A stretch of 64,000 nucleotides of DNA from Chryseobacterium camelliae (GCF_027920545.1 NZ_CP115859.1:310001-374000); one strand, 5' to 3'; shown: positions 1 through 9,440, numbered from the stretch's first letter. A program made the numbers and translations. The notes: generated by a model not told the origin, from the letters alone.

Positions 1-67
1 ATTTGAGGTGGTTTTTAAAAAGTTGCGAAAGTACAAATATTTTTAATATATTTAAAGAAAATATCTA

Positions 68-98
68 TTGTTATTAAGCATTTAATAAGATATTTTTG
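68..98 (+). promoter_or_regulatory. Bacteroidota-type promoter of the lacI-family gene
   Basis: TTG at 68-70, a 20-nt spacer, then TATTTTTG at 91-98, which fits the Bacteroidota sigma consensus TTG/TAnnTTTG. The ATG lies 17 nt downstream, so the leader would be very short. Confidence 0.6.
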
Positions 99-115
99 TT
101 TTATTAATCCATACA

Positions 116-1114
116 ATGAAAAGAGCTTCCATTAAAGATATCGCAAGAATAGCCGGTGTTTCTGTTGCAACAGTTTCTTATGTTCTTAATAAAAAAGAAG
201 GAAGCAGAATAAGCCAACAAACAAGAGAAAAAATTTTAGAAATTGCCGATTCAATCAATTATGTTCCCAATAAGATTGCTAAAAGCTTAAAAATGAGCAG
301 AAGCAAACTGATAGGACTTATTTTAGCAGATATTTCAAGCAGTTTTTACTCTTCAATGGCTCGTTGTATTGAAGATGAAGCCATAAAACTGGGGTATACA
401 CTTATTATTGGAAGTTCAGATGAAAGTCCTGAGAAATTTAAAAAGCTGACAGAACTTTTTGCTGAACATCAGGTTGACGGAATGATTGTAGCACCAATTA
501 TGGATTCTGATGATACGTTAAAAAAACTGATTAAAGATGAATACCCTGTAATTACAATTGACCGTTATCTTAAAGATATAGATTTACCCGGTGTTTTGGT
601 TAATAATTTTGAAATTTCAGAACAGATTTTTGACTTTCTGAAAGCTAAGAAGTTTGAAGAAATTCTTTATGTAGGGTACAATACGGAGCTTCCCCATCTT
701 TTAGACAGGCAACACGGTTTTGATAAACAATTTCCAGAAAGTGGCATAAGCTATAAACAGGTTTTGGTAGGACTGGAAAACAGAAAAGAGGAAATACATA
801 ACGCTCTTGAAAAAAATCTGAACCTTTCTAAGCGAACAGCGGTCTATTTTGCAAGTAATAAATTAGGAATTGCTGGAATGAGCTATTTTATTAAACATAA
901 TATTAAGGTTCCTGAAGATCTTTCGATGATTACCTTTGATGAAGCTGAAGCCTATGAACTTTTCCCAATAGAACTTACTTATGTTAAACAGCCTTTAAAG
1001 GATATGGCGAAAATGGCAATAAAGCTTATTGATGATGAGATTACCTGCTATAAAAATAATGGCGAGAGAGTTACTTTTGAGGCTAAATTAATTCAGAAAA
1101 ACTCGGTACAATAA
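116..1114 (+). CDS. LacI-family transcriptional regulator
   Basis: This 332-residue protein has the LacI layout. An N-terminal helix-turn-helix and hinge occupy about residues 1-60 (SIKDIARIAGVSVATVSYVL, then NKIAKSL). A periplasmic-binding-protein-like sensor fold follows, with LIGLILADISSSFYSSMARC and a late DLSMITFDEAEAYEL stretch. It should bind DNA as a dimer and respond to a small ligand, usually a sugar. No sugar-use gene lies beside it: the next gene is era on the same strand, 122 nt away. The target is therefore unknown, and anything upstream of base 1 is not visible. Confidence 0.9.
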   Translation: MKRASIKDIARIAGVSVATVSYVLNKKEGSRISQQTREKILEIADSINYVPNKIAKSLKMSRSKLIGLILADISSSFYSSMARCIEDEAIKLGYTLIIGSSDESPEKFKKLTELFAEHQVDGMIVAPIMDSDDTLKKLIKDEYPVITIDRYLKDIDLPGVLVNNFEISEQIFDFLKAKKFEEILYVGYNTELPHLLDRQHGFDKQFPESGISYKQVLVGLENRKEEIHNALEKNLNLSKRTAVYFASNKLGIAGMSYFIKHNIKVPEDLSMITFDEAEAYELFPIELTYVKQPLKDMAKMAIKLIDDEITCYKNNGERVTFEAKLIQKNSVQ

Positions 1115-1208
1115 ATTCCTGCAGATTTTAAACTGACTTTTGTTGAAGTATTTTAACAGTTTTTGCTGAGAAGTTTTTTATTAATCGGGAAAGACGATTT
1201 TGTTTTAG

Positions 1209-1216
1209 TAACTTTG
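1209..1216 (+). promoter_or_regulatory. -7 box upstream of era
   Basis: TAACTTTG followed by C matches TAnnTTTG and sits 20 nt before the era ATG. No well-spaced TTG was found, so only the -7 element is called. Confidence 0.45.
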
Positions 1217-1236
1217 CAGTTCGTAATATAATTTTT

Positions 1237-2112
1237 ATGCACAAAGCAGGATTTGTAAATATAGTTGGAAAGCCAAATGCAGGAAAGTCTACCTTACTTA
1301 ACCAATTGATGGGTGAGAAGTTGGCAATCGTTACTCAGAAGGCTCAGACAACACGTCACAGAATTTTTGGAATTTATAATGAAGAAGATCTTCAGATCGT
1401 ATTTTCGGATACTCCAGGAGTTTTAGATCCTAAATATGGTTTGCAGGAAAAAATGATGGATTTTGTGAAAGATTCTTTACAGGATGCAGATGTTTTTCTT
1501 TTTATTGTAGACGTAACGGATAAGGCAGAACCTTCAGAATTCTTAATTGATAAGTTGAATAAAATTCCGGTTCCTGTTTTATTATTATTGAATAAAGTAG
1601 ACCAAACCAATCAGGAAGGATTGGAAAAACTGGTTTCCGACTGGCATGAAAGAATACCTAAAGCTGAAATTTTACCTATTTCTGCGTTGAATGCCTTTAA
1701 TACGGATGTCATTCTCCCGAAACTAAAATCGATGTTACCGGAAAACCCTGCCTATTATGACAAAGATATGTATACGGATAAACCGGAACGTTTCTTCGTA
1801 AATGAAGCCATAAGAGAGAAAATTCTTTTGAATTATGAAAAAGAAATTCCTTATTCCGTAGAAGTGGTAACAGAAATGTTCAAGGAAAAAGAAGGCATTA
1901 TTTTCATCGATTCTATTATTTATGTAGAAAGAGATACCCAGAAAGGCATTATCATTGGACATAAAGGAGAGGCAATCAAAAAAGTAGGTACGGAAGCAAG
2001 ACTGGATCTTGAAAAATTCTTTGCTAAAAAAATTCACTTAAATCTTTTCGTAAAAGTGAAAAAAGACTGGCGAAAAAATGACAGAGATCTGAAAAATTTT
2101 GGGTACCGATAG
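1237..2112 (+). CDS. era: GTPase Era, ribosome assembly factor
   Basis: This 291-residue protein has the usual Era length and order. The GTPase domain carries G1 GKPNAGKS (11-18), G3 DTPG (58-61) and G4 NKVD (119-122). A C-terminal KH domain with IIIGHKGEAIKKVG follows. Era binds the 3' end of 16S rRNA and helps mature the 30S subunit in the cytoplasm. The gene appears to be transcribed alone or with the doxX-like gene 68 nt downstream. Nothing in it is unusual. Confidence 0.97.
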   Translation: MHKAGFVNIVGKPNAGKSTLLNQLMGEKLAIVTQKAQTTRHRIFGIYNEEDLQIVFSDTPGVLDPKYGLQEKMMDFVKDSLQDADVFLFIVDVTDKAEPSEFLIDKLNKIPVPVLLLLNKVDQTNQEGLEKLVSDWHERIPKAEILPISALNAFNTDVILPKLKSMLPENPAYYDKDMYTDKPERFFVNEAIREKILLNYEKEIPYSVEVVTEMFKEKEGIIFIDSIIYVERDTQKGIIIGHKGEAIKKVGTEARLDLEKFFAKKIHLNLFVKVKKDWRKNDRDLKNFGYR

Positions 2113-2180
2113 ACTAAAAGTTCAATATTCATCGTTGTATTAAAAGATTTTTATTATCTTTAATTTTAAATTAATACTGA

Positions 2181-2609
2181 ATGAGCTACTCGAACTTAAA
2201 GACTAATCCTATTTATGTGGATATAGTTTTATTGGTTGTAAGATTATTTGTCGGATTTGCCATGTTATCTCACGGATTTCCTAAACTACAACAGTTGTTG
2301 GAAGGTGGGGAAATAAAGTTTTTTGACTTTATGGGATTTGGACCGACAGTTTCATTGGTTTTAACCGTATTTGCAGAGTTTGTATGTTCCATTCTTTTAA
2401 TTTTAGGTCTTTTTACGAGAGTGGCGACCGGGTTTTTAATTTTTACCATGGCCATTGCAGCCTTTGTAGTGCATGGAACAGATTTATTTGACAAAAGAGA
2501 ATTAAGCCTGCTTTATCTTTCGGTTTATTTACTCATTATTTCTCTTGGAGCAGGTAAGATTTCAGTAGATTATATGATCGAAAAGAGAAAGAGAGCTTCA
2601 GATTGGTAG
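2181..2609 (+). CDS. DoxX family membrane protein
   Basis: This 142-residue protein has four predicted membrane segments and the DoxX opening (LLVVRLFVGFAMLSHGFPKL). DoxX relatives are small inner-membrane proteins, some linked to quinone or thiol redox chemistry. The substrate of this one cannot be told from sequence. It lies between era and a terminator, with no partner gene that would suggest a role. Confidence 0.85.
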   Translation: MSYSNLKTNPIYVDIVLLVVRLFVGFAMLSHGFPKLQQLLEGGEIKFFDFMGFGPTVSLVLTVFAEFVCSILLILGLFTRVATGFLIFTMAIAAFVVHGTDLFDKRELSLLYLSVYLLIISLGAGKISVDYMIEKRKRASDW

Positions 2610-2630
2610 TTCTTTTACTATAAAATAAAA

Positions 2631-2660
2631 AAAAACAGGAAAATTTTTTCCTGTTTTTTT
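2631..2660 (+). terminator. Rho-independent terminator after doxX-like gene
   Basis: The inverted repeat AAACAGGAAAA / TTTTCCTGTTT runs straight into a T tract, 20-50 nt after the doxX stop. Confidence 0.8.
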
Positions 2661-2701
2661 ATGTCGTTAAATTCATTAAATTCGTGGAAAATGAAATTAT
2701 A

Positions 2702-5104
2702 ATGAAGATAAAACTAACAATCTGTCTTCTTGCGTTCCTTAATTTTTATAATGCGCAGGAAAATATTACCTATCAGAAACCTTCACCTGAAATTTTAAAA
2801 CTTGCGGATTATGATAGACCGCCAAGCGTTTTAATGAACAGTAAAAAAGATTGGATTGTTTTTACGTATCGCCCGACTTATAAAACCCTCGAAGATTTAA
2901 GTCAGCAGGAAATGAAGCTCGGAGGATTGAGAATAAATCCGGTAACCAATATTTCCAGCAGTACCACTTACCTGAATAATCTGAAGCTAAGAAAAACGAG
3001 TGATAAGAATGAAATACAGGTGAAAAATCTGCCTTCCAATGCCAGAATCGCCTATACTTCATTTTCTCCGGATGAGAAGAAATTTGCTTTTACCAATACA
3101 ACAAGCAAAGGGGTAGAACTATGGATCGTTGATCTGGAAACGGCTACAGCGAAAAAGATTACCTCAGATAACCTGAATGCGAATTTAGGTTCTCCGTATG
3201 TGTGGTATAAAGATTCTCAGAACCTTCTGATCAGAACATTGCCTCAAAACAGAGGAACTTTAATTGATTCAAGCAAAGATTTGCCAACCGGACCTATTGT
3301 TTCTACTGCAGACGGAAAAGTTTCTCAAAACAGAACGTATCAGGATCTTTTGAAAAATCCACAGGATGAAAAGAATTTCGAAATCCTTACTTCCTCAGAT
3401 ATTTATAAGGTTGACCTCAATGGAAACTTGAATAAAATAAAAGAAAAAGATATGTATGCCGGATTGAGCTTTTCGCCGGATGGAAATTATCTGATGGCAA
3501 CCACTATTAAAAAACCATTTTCTTATATCGTTCCGTTAAGCAGGTTTCCAATGAACACAACGGTGTATGACCTTAATGGAAATGTAGTAAAAGTAGTGAA
3601 TGAAACTCCTTTGAACGAAATCATGCCTAAAGGATTCTCTTCGGTGAGAACCGGAAAAAGAGACATGGGCTGGAGAAGCGATATGCCTGCAACATTGGTG
3701 TATGCAGAAGCTTTGGATGGAGGAGATCAGTCTAAAACGGCTGAATATAGAGACGAAATCTTCACATGGGAGGCTCCGTTTACTGCTAGTCCGAAGACTT
3801 TCTTTAAAACCAAACAAAGATATGAAGATGTAAGCTGGACGAATGATCATTATGCTATTGTTCATGAATCCTGGTATGATACAAGAAATACAAAATCTTT
3901 CCTGGTAGATCTTAATTCTAATGAGACTAAAGTAATCGACGACCGAAATTATCAGGATGTTTATAGTGATCCGGGGAACTTTAATACGACAAAAAATCAG
4001 TTTGGAAGAACCGTTCTTGATATCAAAGGCGGAAAAGCGTATTTAATCGGAGCCGGTTTTACAAAAGACGGGCAACATCCTTTCATTGATGAAATGGATA
4101 TTAAAACGTTGAAGAAAAAAAGACTGTATACTTCCAACTTAAAAAATGAAAAAGAAGAGATCATTGATATTCTAAACCCTTCTAAAGGGGAAGTTCTTAC
4201 GATCCAACAGTCTGCAAGCCAATATCCGAACTATTTTAAACGAAATATAAAGTCAAATAAAACAGAATCGGTAACCAACTTTGCCAATCCTTTTGAAAGC
4301 ATCAAAGATGTCTACAAAGAAGTGATTACGTATAAAAGAAATGATGGAGTTACGCTTACCGGAACGCTTTATTTGCCTGCAAACTATGACAGAAAAGCAA
4401 AAAAAGAAAAACTTCCTCTTTTGATCTGGGCATATCCTACAGAATATAAAGATAAAAATACGGCAGGGCAGAGTACACAAAATCCAAACGATTTTACCTT
4501 CCCTTATTATGGCTCGTTCGTCTATTGGACAACAAAAGGATATGCTGTATTGGATGATGCGGCTTTCCCGATTATCGGGGAAGGAAAAACAGAGCCAAAT
4601 GATACATTTATCCCTCAGTTGGTAGCGAACGGAAAAGCTGCTATTGATGCCGTTGATAAATTAGGCTATATCGACAGAAATAAGGTGGCAGTAGGAGGTC
4701 ACTCTTATGGAGCGTTCATGACTGCGAACCTTTTAACCCATTCCAAAGATTATGCTTGCGGAATTGCAAGAAGTGGAGCATACAACAGAACACTGACTCC
4801 GTTTGGTTTCCAGAGTGAACAACGAAACTATTGGGATATTCCTGAAATCTATAATGCAATGTCTCCATTTATGAATGCCGATAAAATGAAAACACCATTG
4901 TTATTGATTCATGGAGATGCAGACAATAACCCGGGAACTTTCACTTTGCAGACGGAAAGATATTTCCAGGCATTGAAAAACTTAGGAGCTCCTGTAAAGA
5001 TGGTTCTTCTTCCGAAAGAAGCTCACGGATATGCTGCTAAAGAAAATATTCTGCATCTGCTTTGGGAACAGGATCAGTTCTTAGAGAAATGTCTGAAAAA
5101 ATAA
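2702..5104 (+). CDS. Secreted S9D-type prolyl oligopeptidase family peptidase (glutamyl endopeptidase-like)
   Basis: I start at ATG 2702 because a signal peptide begins there (MKIKLTICLLAFLNFYNAQ). A GTG 18 nt earlier would only add residues in front of it. The 800-residue protein has a beta-propeller-like N-terminal part and a C-terminal alpha/beta hydrolase. The catalytic triad is Ser668 in GGHSYGAFM, Asp741 in HGDADNNPG and His775 in KEAHGYAAKE. The segments around the triad (IARSGAYNRTLTPFGFQ, MSPFMNADK) resemble plant chloroplast glutamyl endopeptidase (MEROPS S9D) more than DPP-IV. It should cleave peptides in the periplasm; Glu specificity is inferred from family resemblance only. Confidence 0.88.
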   Translation: MKIKLTICLLAFLNFYNAQENITYQKPSPEILKLADYDRPPSVLMNSKKDWIVFTYRPTYKTLEDLSQQEMKLGGLRINPVTNISSSTTYLNNLKLRKTSDKNEIQVKNLPSNARIAYTSFSPDEKKFAFTNTTSKGVELWIVDLETATAKKITSDNLNANLGSPYVWYKDSQNLLIRTLPQNRGTLIDSSKDLPTGPIVSTADGKVSQNRTYQDLLKNPQDEKNFEILTSSDIYKVDLNGNLNKIKEKDMYAGLSFSPDGNYLMATTIKKPFSYIVPLSRFPMNTTVYDLNGNVVKVVNETPLNEIMPKGFSSVRTGKRDMGWRSDMPATLVYAEALDGGDQSKTAEYRDEIFTWEAPFTASPKTFFKTKQRYEDVSWTNDHYAIVHESWYDTRNTKSFLVDLNSNETKVIDDRNYQDVYSDPGNFNTTKNQFGRTVLDIKGGKAYLIGAGFTKDGQHPFIDEMDIKTLKKKRLYTSNLKNEKEEIIDILNPSKGEVLTIQQSASQYPNYFKRNIKSNKTESVTNFANPFESIKDVYKEVITYKRNDGVTLTGTLYLPANYDRKAKKEKLPLLIWAYPTEYKDKNTAGQSTQNPNDFTFPYYGSFVYWTTKGYAVLDDAAFPIIGEGKTEPNDTFIPQLVANGKAAIDAVDKLGYIDRNKVAVGGHSYGAFMTANLLTHSKDYACGIARSGAYNRTLTPFGFQSEQRNYWDIPEIYNAMSPFMNADKMKTPLLLIHGDADNNPGTFTLQTERYFQALKNLGAPVKMVLLPKEAHGYAAKENILHLLWEQDQFLEKCLKK

Positions 5105-5109
5105 TAAAT

Positions 5110-5137
5110 AAGACTCGCTCAGATTTGAGCGAGTCTT
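5110..5137. terminator. Bidirectional terminator between convergent genes
   Basis: A strong stem, AAGACTCGCTC / GAGCGAGTCTT, lies between the convergent S9D peptidase and HAD genes, with A/T-rich flanks on both sides. Confidence 0.85.
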
Positions 5138-5138
5138 A

Positions 5139-5828
5139 TTATAAATACTCCAAAATATCACTAATTTTCTCCAGCTCCATAAAATCGGGATGTTCTAAGT
5201 TAAGATCATGCTGTTCGTGAGACCATGTTACATGATAAGGAATATGAGCGGCAGATCCTCCAATCTCTAAAACGGGCAGAATATCTGATTTAATGGAGTT
5301 TCCAAGCATTAAGAAATGTTCGGGTTGACAATCCAAATGTTTTAAAAGCTTTTGATAATCACCTTCTTTTTTATCACTCATGATTTCAATATGATGAAAA
5401 TATTCCTGTAACCCGGATTTTTTTAATTTGCGTTCCTGATCCAGTAAATCGCCTTTTGTAGCGACAACCAGTCTGTATTTTCCTTTTAAATTTTCAAGTG
5501 TTTCAGTAACTCCGTCCAAAAGTACAATGGGCTTTTGAAGAAGTTTTTGGCCGATTTTGATGGTTGTATTGATTAATTCTACCGGTGCTGTGTTATTTGA
5601 AATCCTGCAAACCGTTTCAACCATGCAAAGCATAAAGCCTTTCACACCATATCCGTACAAATGGAGGTTCTGCATTTCGGTTTTGAAGAGTTCCTGAGCA
5701 ACGGAATGTTGAGGAAGGTAATCTTCCAATAATTCACAAAACTCTCTTTCAGCTTCCTGAAAATAAGGTTCATTAATCCAAAGAGTATCATCTGCATCAA
5801 AAGCGATCGTGGTTATCTCATTATTCAT
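5139..5828 (-). CDS. HAD family hydrolase
   Basis: This 229-residue protein has HAD motif I near its start (AFDADDTLW, nucleophile Asp and general-acid Asp). Motif II is around RLVVATKGD. Motif III/IV is MLGNSIKSDILPVLEIGG. A helical cap lies between motifs I and II. It is probably a small-molecule phosphatase in the cytoplasm; the substrate is unknown. It is divergent from the Crp-type regulator gene. Confidence 0.88.
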   Translation of the reverse strand: MNNEITTIAFDADDTLWINEPYFQEAEREFCELLEDYLPQHSVAQELFKTEMQNLHLYGYGVKGFMLCMVETVCRISNNTAPVELINTTIKIGQKLLQKPIVLLDGVTETLENLKGKYRLVVATKGDLLDQERKLKKSGLQEYFHHIEIMSDKKEGDYQKLLKHLDCQPEHFLMLGNSIKSDILPVLEIGGSAAHIPYHVTWSHEQHDLNLEHPDFMELEKISDILEYL

Positions 5829-5895
5829 ATTAAGTTTACTTTAGTTTTTGTAATTTTCTGCCGACAAAAATCAGGATAAAAAACAAAACAGAAAA

Positions 5896-5907
5896 GGACA
5901 TTTGTCC
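5896..5907. promoter_or_regulatory. Short dyad upstream of the Crp-type gene
   Basis: GGACA-TT-TGTCC lies 10 nt before the regulator's ATG. It could be an autoregulatory site, but it is short and does not match the E. coli CRP/FNR consensus. Confidence 0.25.
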
Positions 5908-5917
5908 CAAGCAAAAT

Positions 5918-6496
5918 ATGTTACGTACGAATCAGCCATTTTTAGATTATTTGGAAAAGCTTTATGAAAATCAGGATCATAAAGGAAATATTGTATTGAA
6001 ATCTTTCGAAAAAGGAGATAAAATATTAACGCAAAATGAGGTTTCCACTAAAATAATGCTCGTCAAAAGTGGAATTACAAAGTGTTATTTCGTGGAAGAA
6101 AATGATAAAGAATATATTGTTGAATTCTTAGGAAAAGGTGAAATTGTCGGTGAAATTGAAGTAATCAAAAATGTTCCCTGCCTTTGCAGTATTGAAGCCA
6201 TCACAGAAGTTACGGTCTATTCGATGACTATCCCGTATTTTCAGTCTTTGATTAAAAGTGATCTGACCTTAAATAACTTTTTATTGGATGTTTTTGCAGA
6301 TCGTATCGTGAATACCTCGAGCAGAGCATCTTATCAACAGCTTCATACTACAGAACATACGTTGTCTCAGCTTCTGGAAGTAAAATCAAAAGAAATGAAA
6401 ATTTCAAAAGAAGATATGGCAGCTTACTTGGGAACTACCGTGAGAAGCCTTAACAGAGCCATGAAAGAACTGAAAGATAAGGATCGTAAAGAATAA
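5918..6496 (+). CDS. Crp/Fnr-family transcriptional regulator
   Basis: This 192-residue protein has a cyclic-nucleotide-binding-like beta roll (about 20-120, with EFLGKGEIVGEIEVI). A C-terminal winged helix follows (ISKEDMAAYLGTTVRSLNRAMKEL). There is no N-terminal cysteine cluster of the FNR type, so oxygen sensing by an iron-sulfur cluster is unlikely. The effector is unknown. It is divergent from the HAD gene and followed by an acetyltransferase with its own -7 box. Confidence 0.88.
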   Translation: MLRTNQPFLDYLEKLYENQDHKGNIVLKSFEKGDKILTQNEVSTKIMLVKSGITKCYFVEENDKEYIVEFLGKGEIVGEIEVIKNVPCLCSIEAITEVTVYSMTIPYFQSLIKSDLTLNNFLLDVFADRIVNTSSRASYQQLHTTEHTLSQLLEVKSKEMKISKEDMAAYLGTTVRSLNRAMKELKDKDRKE

Positions 6497-6525
6497 TCAG
6501 CAACAATAGAAAAGAAATCTTCATG

Positions 6526-6533
6526 TATCTTTG
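6526..6533 (+). promoter_or_regulatory. -7 box upstream of GNAT gene
   Basis: TATCTTTG followed by C matches TAnnTTTG, 20 nt before the ATG at 6554. This suggests the acetyltransferase has its own promoter despite the short gap to the regulator. Confidence 0.45.
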
Positions 6534-6553
6534 CAAAAATAGGATCGTATAGA

Positions 6554-7057
6554 ATGGAAGAATTATCGTTCAGAAATGCAACGCTTGAAGATTTACCGAA
6601 AATCGTTGAAATTTACAATTCAACAATAGCCTCCAGAATGGTAACTGCAGATACGGAAGAAGTGTCTGTAGAGAGTAAACTGGAATGGTTTAAAGAGCAT
6701 AATCCTGAAAGCAGACCTTTATGGATGATTGAAGACCAACAAAAAAATGTGGTTGGCTGGGTAAGTTTTTCTTCATTTTATGGAAGACCTGCCTATAACG
6801 GAACCGTAGAGATGAGTATCTATATGGATGAAAGCAGCAGAGGGAAAGGTTTTGGAAAGAAAGTGCTGCAATATTGTATTGATAACGCAGAAAAACTGGG
6901 AGTAAAGACTTTGTTGGGCTTTATTTTTTTACACAATGAACCCAGTTTAAAATTATTCAGGCATTTTGGATTTGAAGACTGGGGCACCCTTCCTGACGTT
7001 GCTGTATTGGATGGAGTAGAGCGGACTTTAGTGATTCTAGGAAAGAGAATAGGATAA
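6554..7057 (+). CDS. GNAT acetyltransferase, phosphinothricin/methionine-sulfone type
   Basis: This 167-residue GNAT protein has the acetyl-CoA loop DESSRGKGFGKKVLQYCID and the late FLHNEPSLKLFRHFGFEDWG motif. The start (FRNATLEDLPKIVEIYNSTI) and overall pattern resemble the Pat/MnaT group, which acetylates phosphinothricin-like amino acids such as methionine sulfone or sulfoximine. The substrate is inferred from family resemblance. It sits alone before a terminator. Confidence 0.85.
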   Translation: MEELSFRNATLEDLPKIVEIYNSTIASRMVTADTEEVSVESKLEWFKEHNPESRPLWMIEDQQKNVVGWVSFSSFYGRPAYNGTVEMSIYMDESSRGKGFGKKVLQYCIDNAEKLGVKTLLGFIFLHNEPSLKLFRHFGFEDWGTLPDVAVLDGVERTLVILGKRIG

Positions 7058-7078
7058 AGTTATTTTAAAATAAAACAT

Positions 7079-7106
7079 AAAAACTCGCTGAAAAGCGAGT
7101 TTTTTG
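7079..7106. terminator. Bidirectional terminator
   Basis: The stem AAACTCGCT / AGCGAGTTT with a T tract lies between the convergent GNAT and GLPGLI genes. Confidence 0.85.
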
Positions 7107-7107
7107 A

Positions 7108-7926
7108 TTAATTGAACTTAGGTTCTTTATCTTTTTCAATATAAATATAGCGGCTTTTTATTCCTTTTTGCAACATTGCCTTCTTCTTATTCAGTTCTTC
7201 CATTGATTCTACCGTTTCTTTTCCAAAAGTAGATCCTCCGTTTTTCACCCCGTCCGAAAACATTCTTACAGGATCGGAATAGGTATCTTCAAGATACTTA
7301 TTGAATTTTTCGATGGAAATAGGTAATGCGGCTTTTCCGTAATGGGTTTCAACAAAGTCTTTGGTACTATAAGTTTCCGGAAGCTTTATGTTTTTAACAA
7401 GTTTATATATGAAGTCCTTTTTATCGTCTTCAATAATAAAAATCAATCCGGGAAGTCCTCTGAACTTATAAGGTCCTTCTTTGATATCTGTTTCTTTAGA
7501 AAACCAGGCTGTCCATTGTCTGCCTCCAAAATCCGTGGTTGCTTTTTGTAACGTGTAGCCGTTGTAAGTTTGAGTATCTGAAAAGAGTTTCCATTTCATT
7601 TCATCGTTTGTTTTGATGACAAAGTATTCGAAGAAATCCCTGTACCAATTATTTTTGAATGAATTAGGCTGTCTTTCGATCACCTGATCTGTTTTGGTGC
7701 TGAAATGGGAATTACCCATTTGTGAACTTTTATTGATAGAATCGTAGTCAGCAAAAGTTTTATCATAAAATTTAACGGATTTCGGGCTGATATCAAGGTT
7801 CATTAATGCTTTTTTGTATTCTTGAGTATTATCAGTTCTGAATTGCATTTCGTAGATGAACCTATTGGTTTGCGACTGATAGAAAGATACCGTACAAATG
7901 CCCAGCAGGAAAAGAATTTTTTTCAT
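7108..7926 (-). CDS. GLPGLI family exported protein
   Basis: This 272-residue protein has a signal peptide (MKKILFLLGICTVSFYQSQ) and contains the family-naming motif literally (FRGLPGLIFIIED). GLPGLI proteins are common in Bacteroidota and often sit beside TonB-dependent receptors, but their function is unknown. Here the neighbours are unrelated (GNAT and MATE genes). A TACTTTTG box on the minus strand at 7964-7971 may be its -7 element. Confidence 0.88.
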   Translation of the reverse strand: MKKILFLLGICTVSFYQSQTNRFIYEMQFRTDNTQEYKKALMNLDISPKSVKFYDKTFADYDSINKSSQMGNSHFSTKTDQVIERQPNSFKNNWYRDFFEYFVIKTNDEMKWKLFSDTQTYNGYTLQKATTDFGGRQWTAWFSKETDIKEGPYKFRGLPGLIFIIEDDKKDFIYKLVKNIKLPETYSTKDFVETHYGKAALPISIEKFNKYLEDTYSDPVRMFSDGVKNGGSTFGKETVESMEELNKKKAMLQKGIKSRYIYIEKDKEPKFN

Positions 7927-8017
7927 CGGATTATATAATTGTCTGTTTAGTTTTTAATAGAAACAAAAGTACGAATATCTTTGATCTAATTCACAGAATA
8001 AGGAATAGGATTACAAA

Positions 8018-8042
8018 AAAAACGACACTTTACGGATCGTTT
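8018..8042 (-). terminator. Terminator of the MATE gene
   Basis: On the minus strand, AAACGA...TCGTTTTTTTT forms a short hairpin with a T run, just after the MATE stop codon. Confidence 0.55.
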
Positions 8043-8048
8043 CTTATT

Positions 8049-9413
8049 TTATGGATTTAATTTAATCTTTTTAGCAGACATATTGAGGAATCGTTTTACC
8101 AGAAACAGCGCTGAAACGGTAAGTCCTAAACCTAGTGCAATCCACATCCCGAAAGCACCCATTTTTAAGGTAACACAAAGAAAATATCCTAATGGAATAG
8201 TAATAACCCAATAGGCGATAAAAGTATAGATAGAAGGAATCTTCACATCCTGCAATCCTCTCAGTGTCCCCAATGCAGTCACCTGAATCCCGTCTGATAG
8301 CTGGAATAATGCCGCTATAATCATCAGCTTTGAAGCTAAGGTAATCACCTCAATTTCTTCTTTTTTGGTGAAGAAAGTAGGAAGGATGTTTCGTCCCAGA
8401 ATAAAGATGATTCCACAGATGCACATAAAAATAAAAGCAATCTTCAAATTATTGATTCCGACTTTTCTTAGCTCTACATAGTTCTGTTCACCTAGCTTTC
8501 TTCCGATCATAACCGTAGAAGCAACACTGAAGCCGATACATAAATTGAAGGTAAATGAAGCCATACTCAAAGCAATCTGATGAGATGCAATATCATGAGC
8601 AGAAATCAACCCGCAAATAAAAGCAGCACCGGCAAAAGCAGTCACTTCAAAAAACATCTGCAATGCGGTAGGAAGACCTAATCTTACCATTTTATCAAAC
8701 ATTTTTTTAGAAAAAACTTCAATTTTTAAAGAAAAGGCTTTGATGTACTGCTTTGTTTTGGGTTCTTTTAATAATACAATATAGAGAAAGACAACCATGA
8801 AAATACGGGCAATTAAACTCGCTAATGCAGAGCCTTTTACTCCCATTTCAGGAAATATCCAAAGTCCTTTAATGAAAACATAATTAAGAACGATATTGAT
8901 CACATTGGCGATGATGGTTGCCTTCGTTACTCCAATCGTGTAAGATAAACCTTCAGAAACCTCTCTTAAGGTCTGGAATGCCATAAACGGAACAATACTT
9001 ATGGCCATAATGGTTAAAAAGTCTACTGTATCAGGAATGATTTTAGTAGGTTGCCCCGAATGATAGAGGAGTGGCATCCCGAGAAACAAAATTCCCATCA
9101 GGATAATTCCAACCGACATGTTGATAATAAATCCGTGGCTGAACACAGAATTGATCGTCTTATGATCATGTTGTGAATGCGCTTCGGAAACCAATGGCGG
9201 AATGGCAAATGAAAATCCCAATGCCAATACGAACATGGAGAAAAAAACAGCATTTCCTAACGATACGGAAGCTAAAGCATCCGCTCCTAAGAGTTTTCCG
9301 ACAATAATATTGTCAAATAAGTTTACTGAAACCTGTCCTACCTGAGTCAGCATTACGGGTAAGGCAAGTGTTAGGGCTTCTTTTGTATATTTTTTATGTA
9401 AAAAGTTCATCAT
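8049..9413 (-). CDS. MATE family multidrug efflux transporter
   Basis: This 454-residue protein has about twelve membrane segments in two MATE halves. The first half opens with ALTLALPVMLTQVGQVSVNLFDNIIVG and contains QTLREVSEGL. The second half has GLPTALQMFFEVTAFAGAA. It should export cationic drugs or metabolites from the cytoplasm using Na+ or H+. Two adjacent ATGs open the gene, and the first is used here. A terminator separates it from the upstream regulator gene, so it probably has its own promoter in a very short gap. Confidence 0.92.
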   Translation of the reverse strand: MMNFLHKKYTKEALTLALPVMLTQVGQVSVNLFDNIIVGKLLGADALASVSLGNAVFFSMFVLALGFSFAIPPLVSEAHSQHDHKTINSVFSHGFIINMSVGIILMGILFLGMPLLYHSGQPTKIIPDTVDFLTIMAISIVPFMAFQTLREVSEGLSYTIGVTKATIIANVINIVLNYVFIKGLWIFPEMGVKGSALASLIARIFMVVFLYIVLLKEPKTKQYIKAFSLKIEVFSKKMFDKMVRLGLPTALQMFFEVTAFAGAAFICGLISAHDIASHQIALSMASFTFNLCIGFSVASTVMIGRKLGEQNYVELRKVGINNLKIAFIFMCICGIIFILGRNILPTFFTKKEEIEVITLASKLMIIAALFQLSDGIQVTALGTLRGLQDVKIPSIYTFIAYWVITIPLGYFLCVTLKMGAFGMWIALGLGLTVSALFLVKRFLNMSAKKIKLNP

Positions 9414-9440
9414 TTAAAATTCATATAGTTTGGATCAAAA

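Noticed and set aside
1735..2037. Antisense open frame opposite era
   Set aside because: Shadow of a well-conserved gene; Phe/Ile-rich noise typical of AT-rich DNA.
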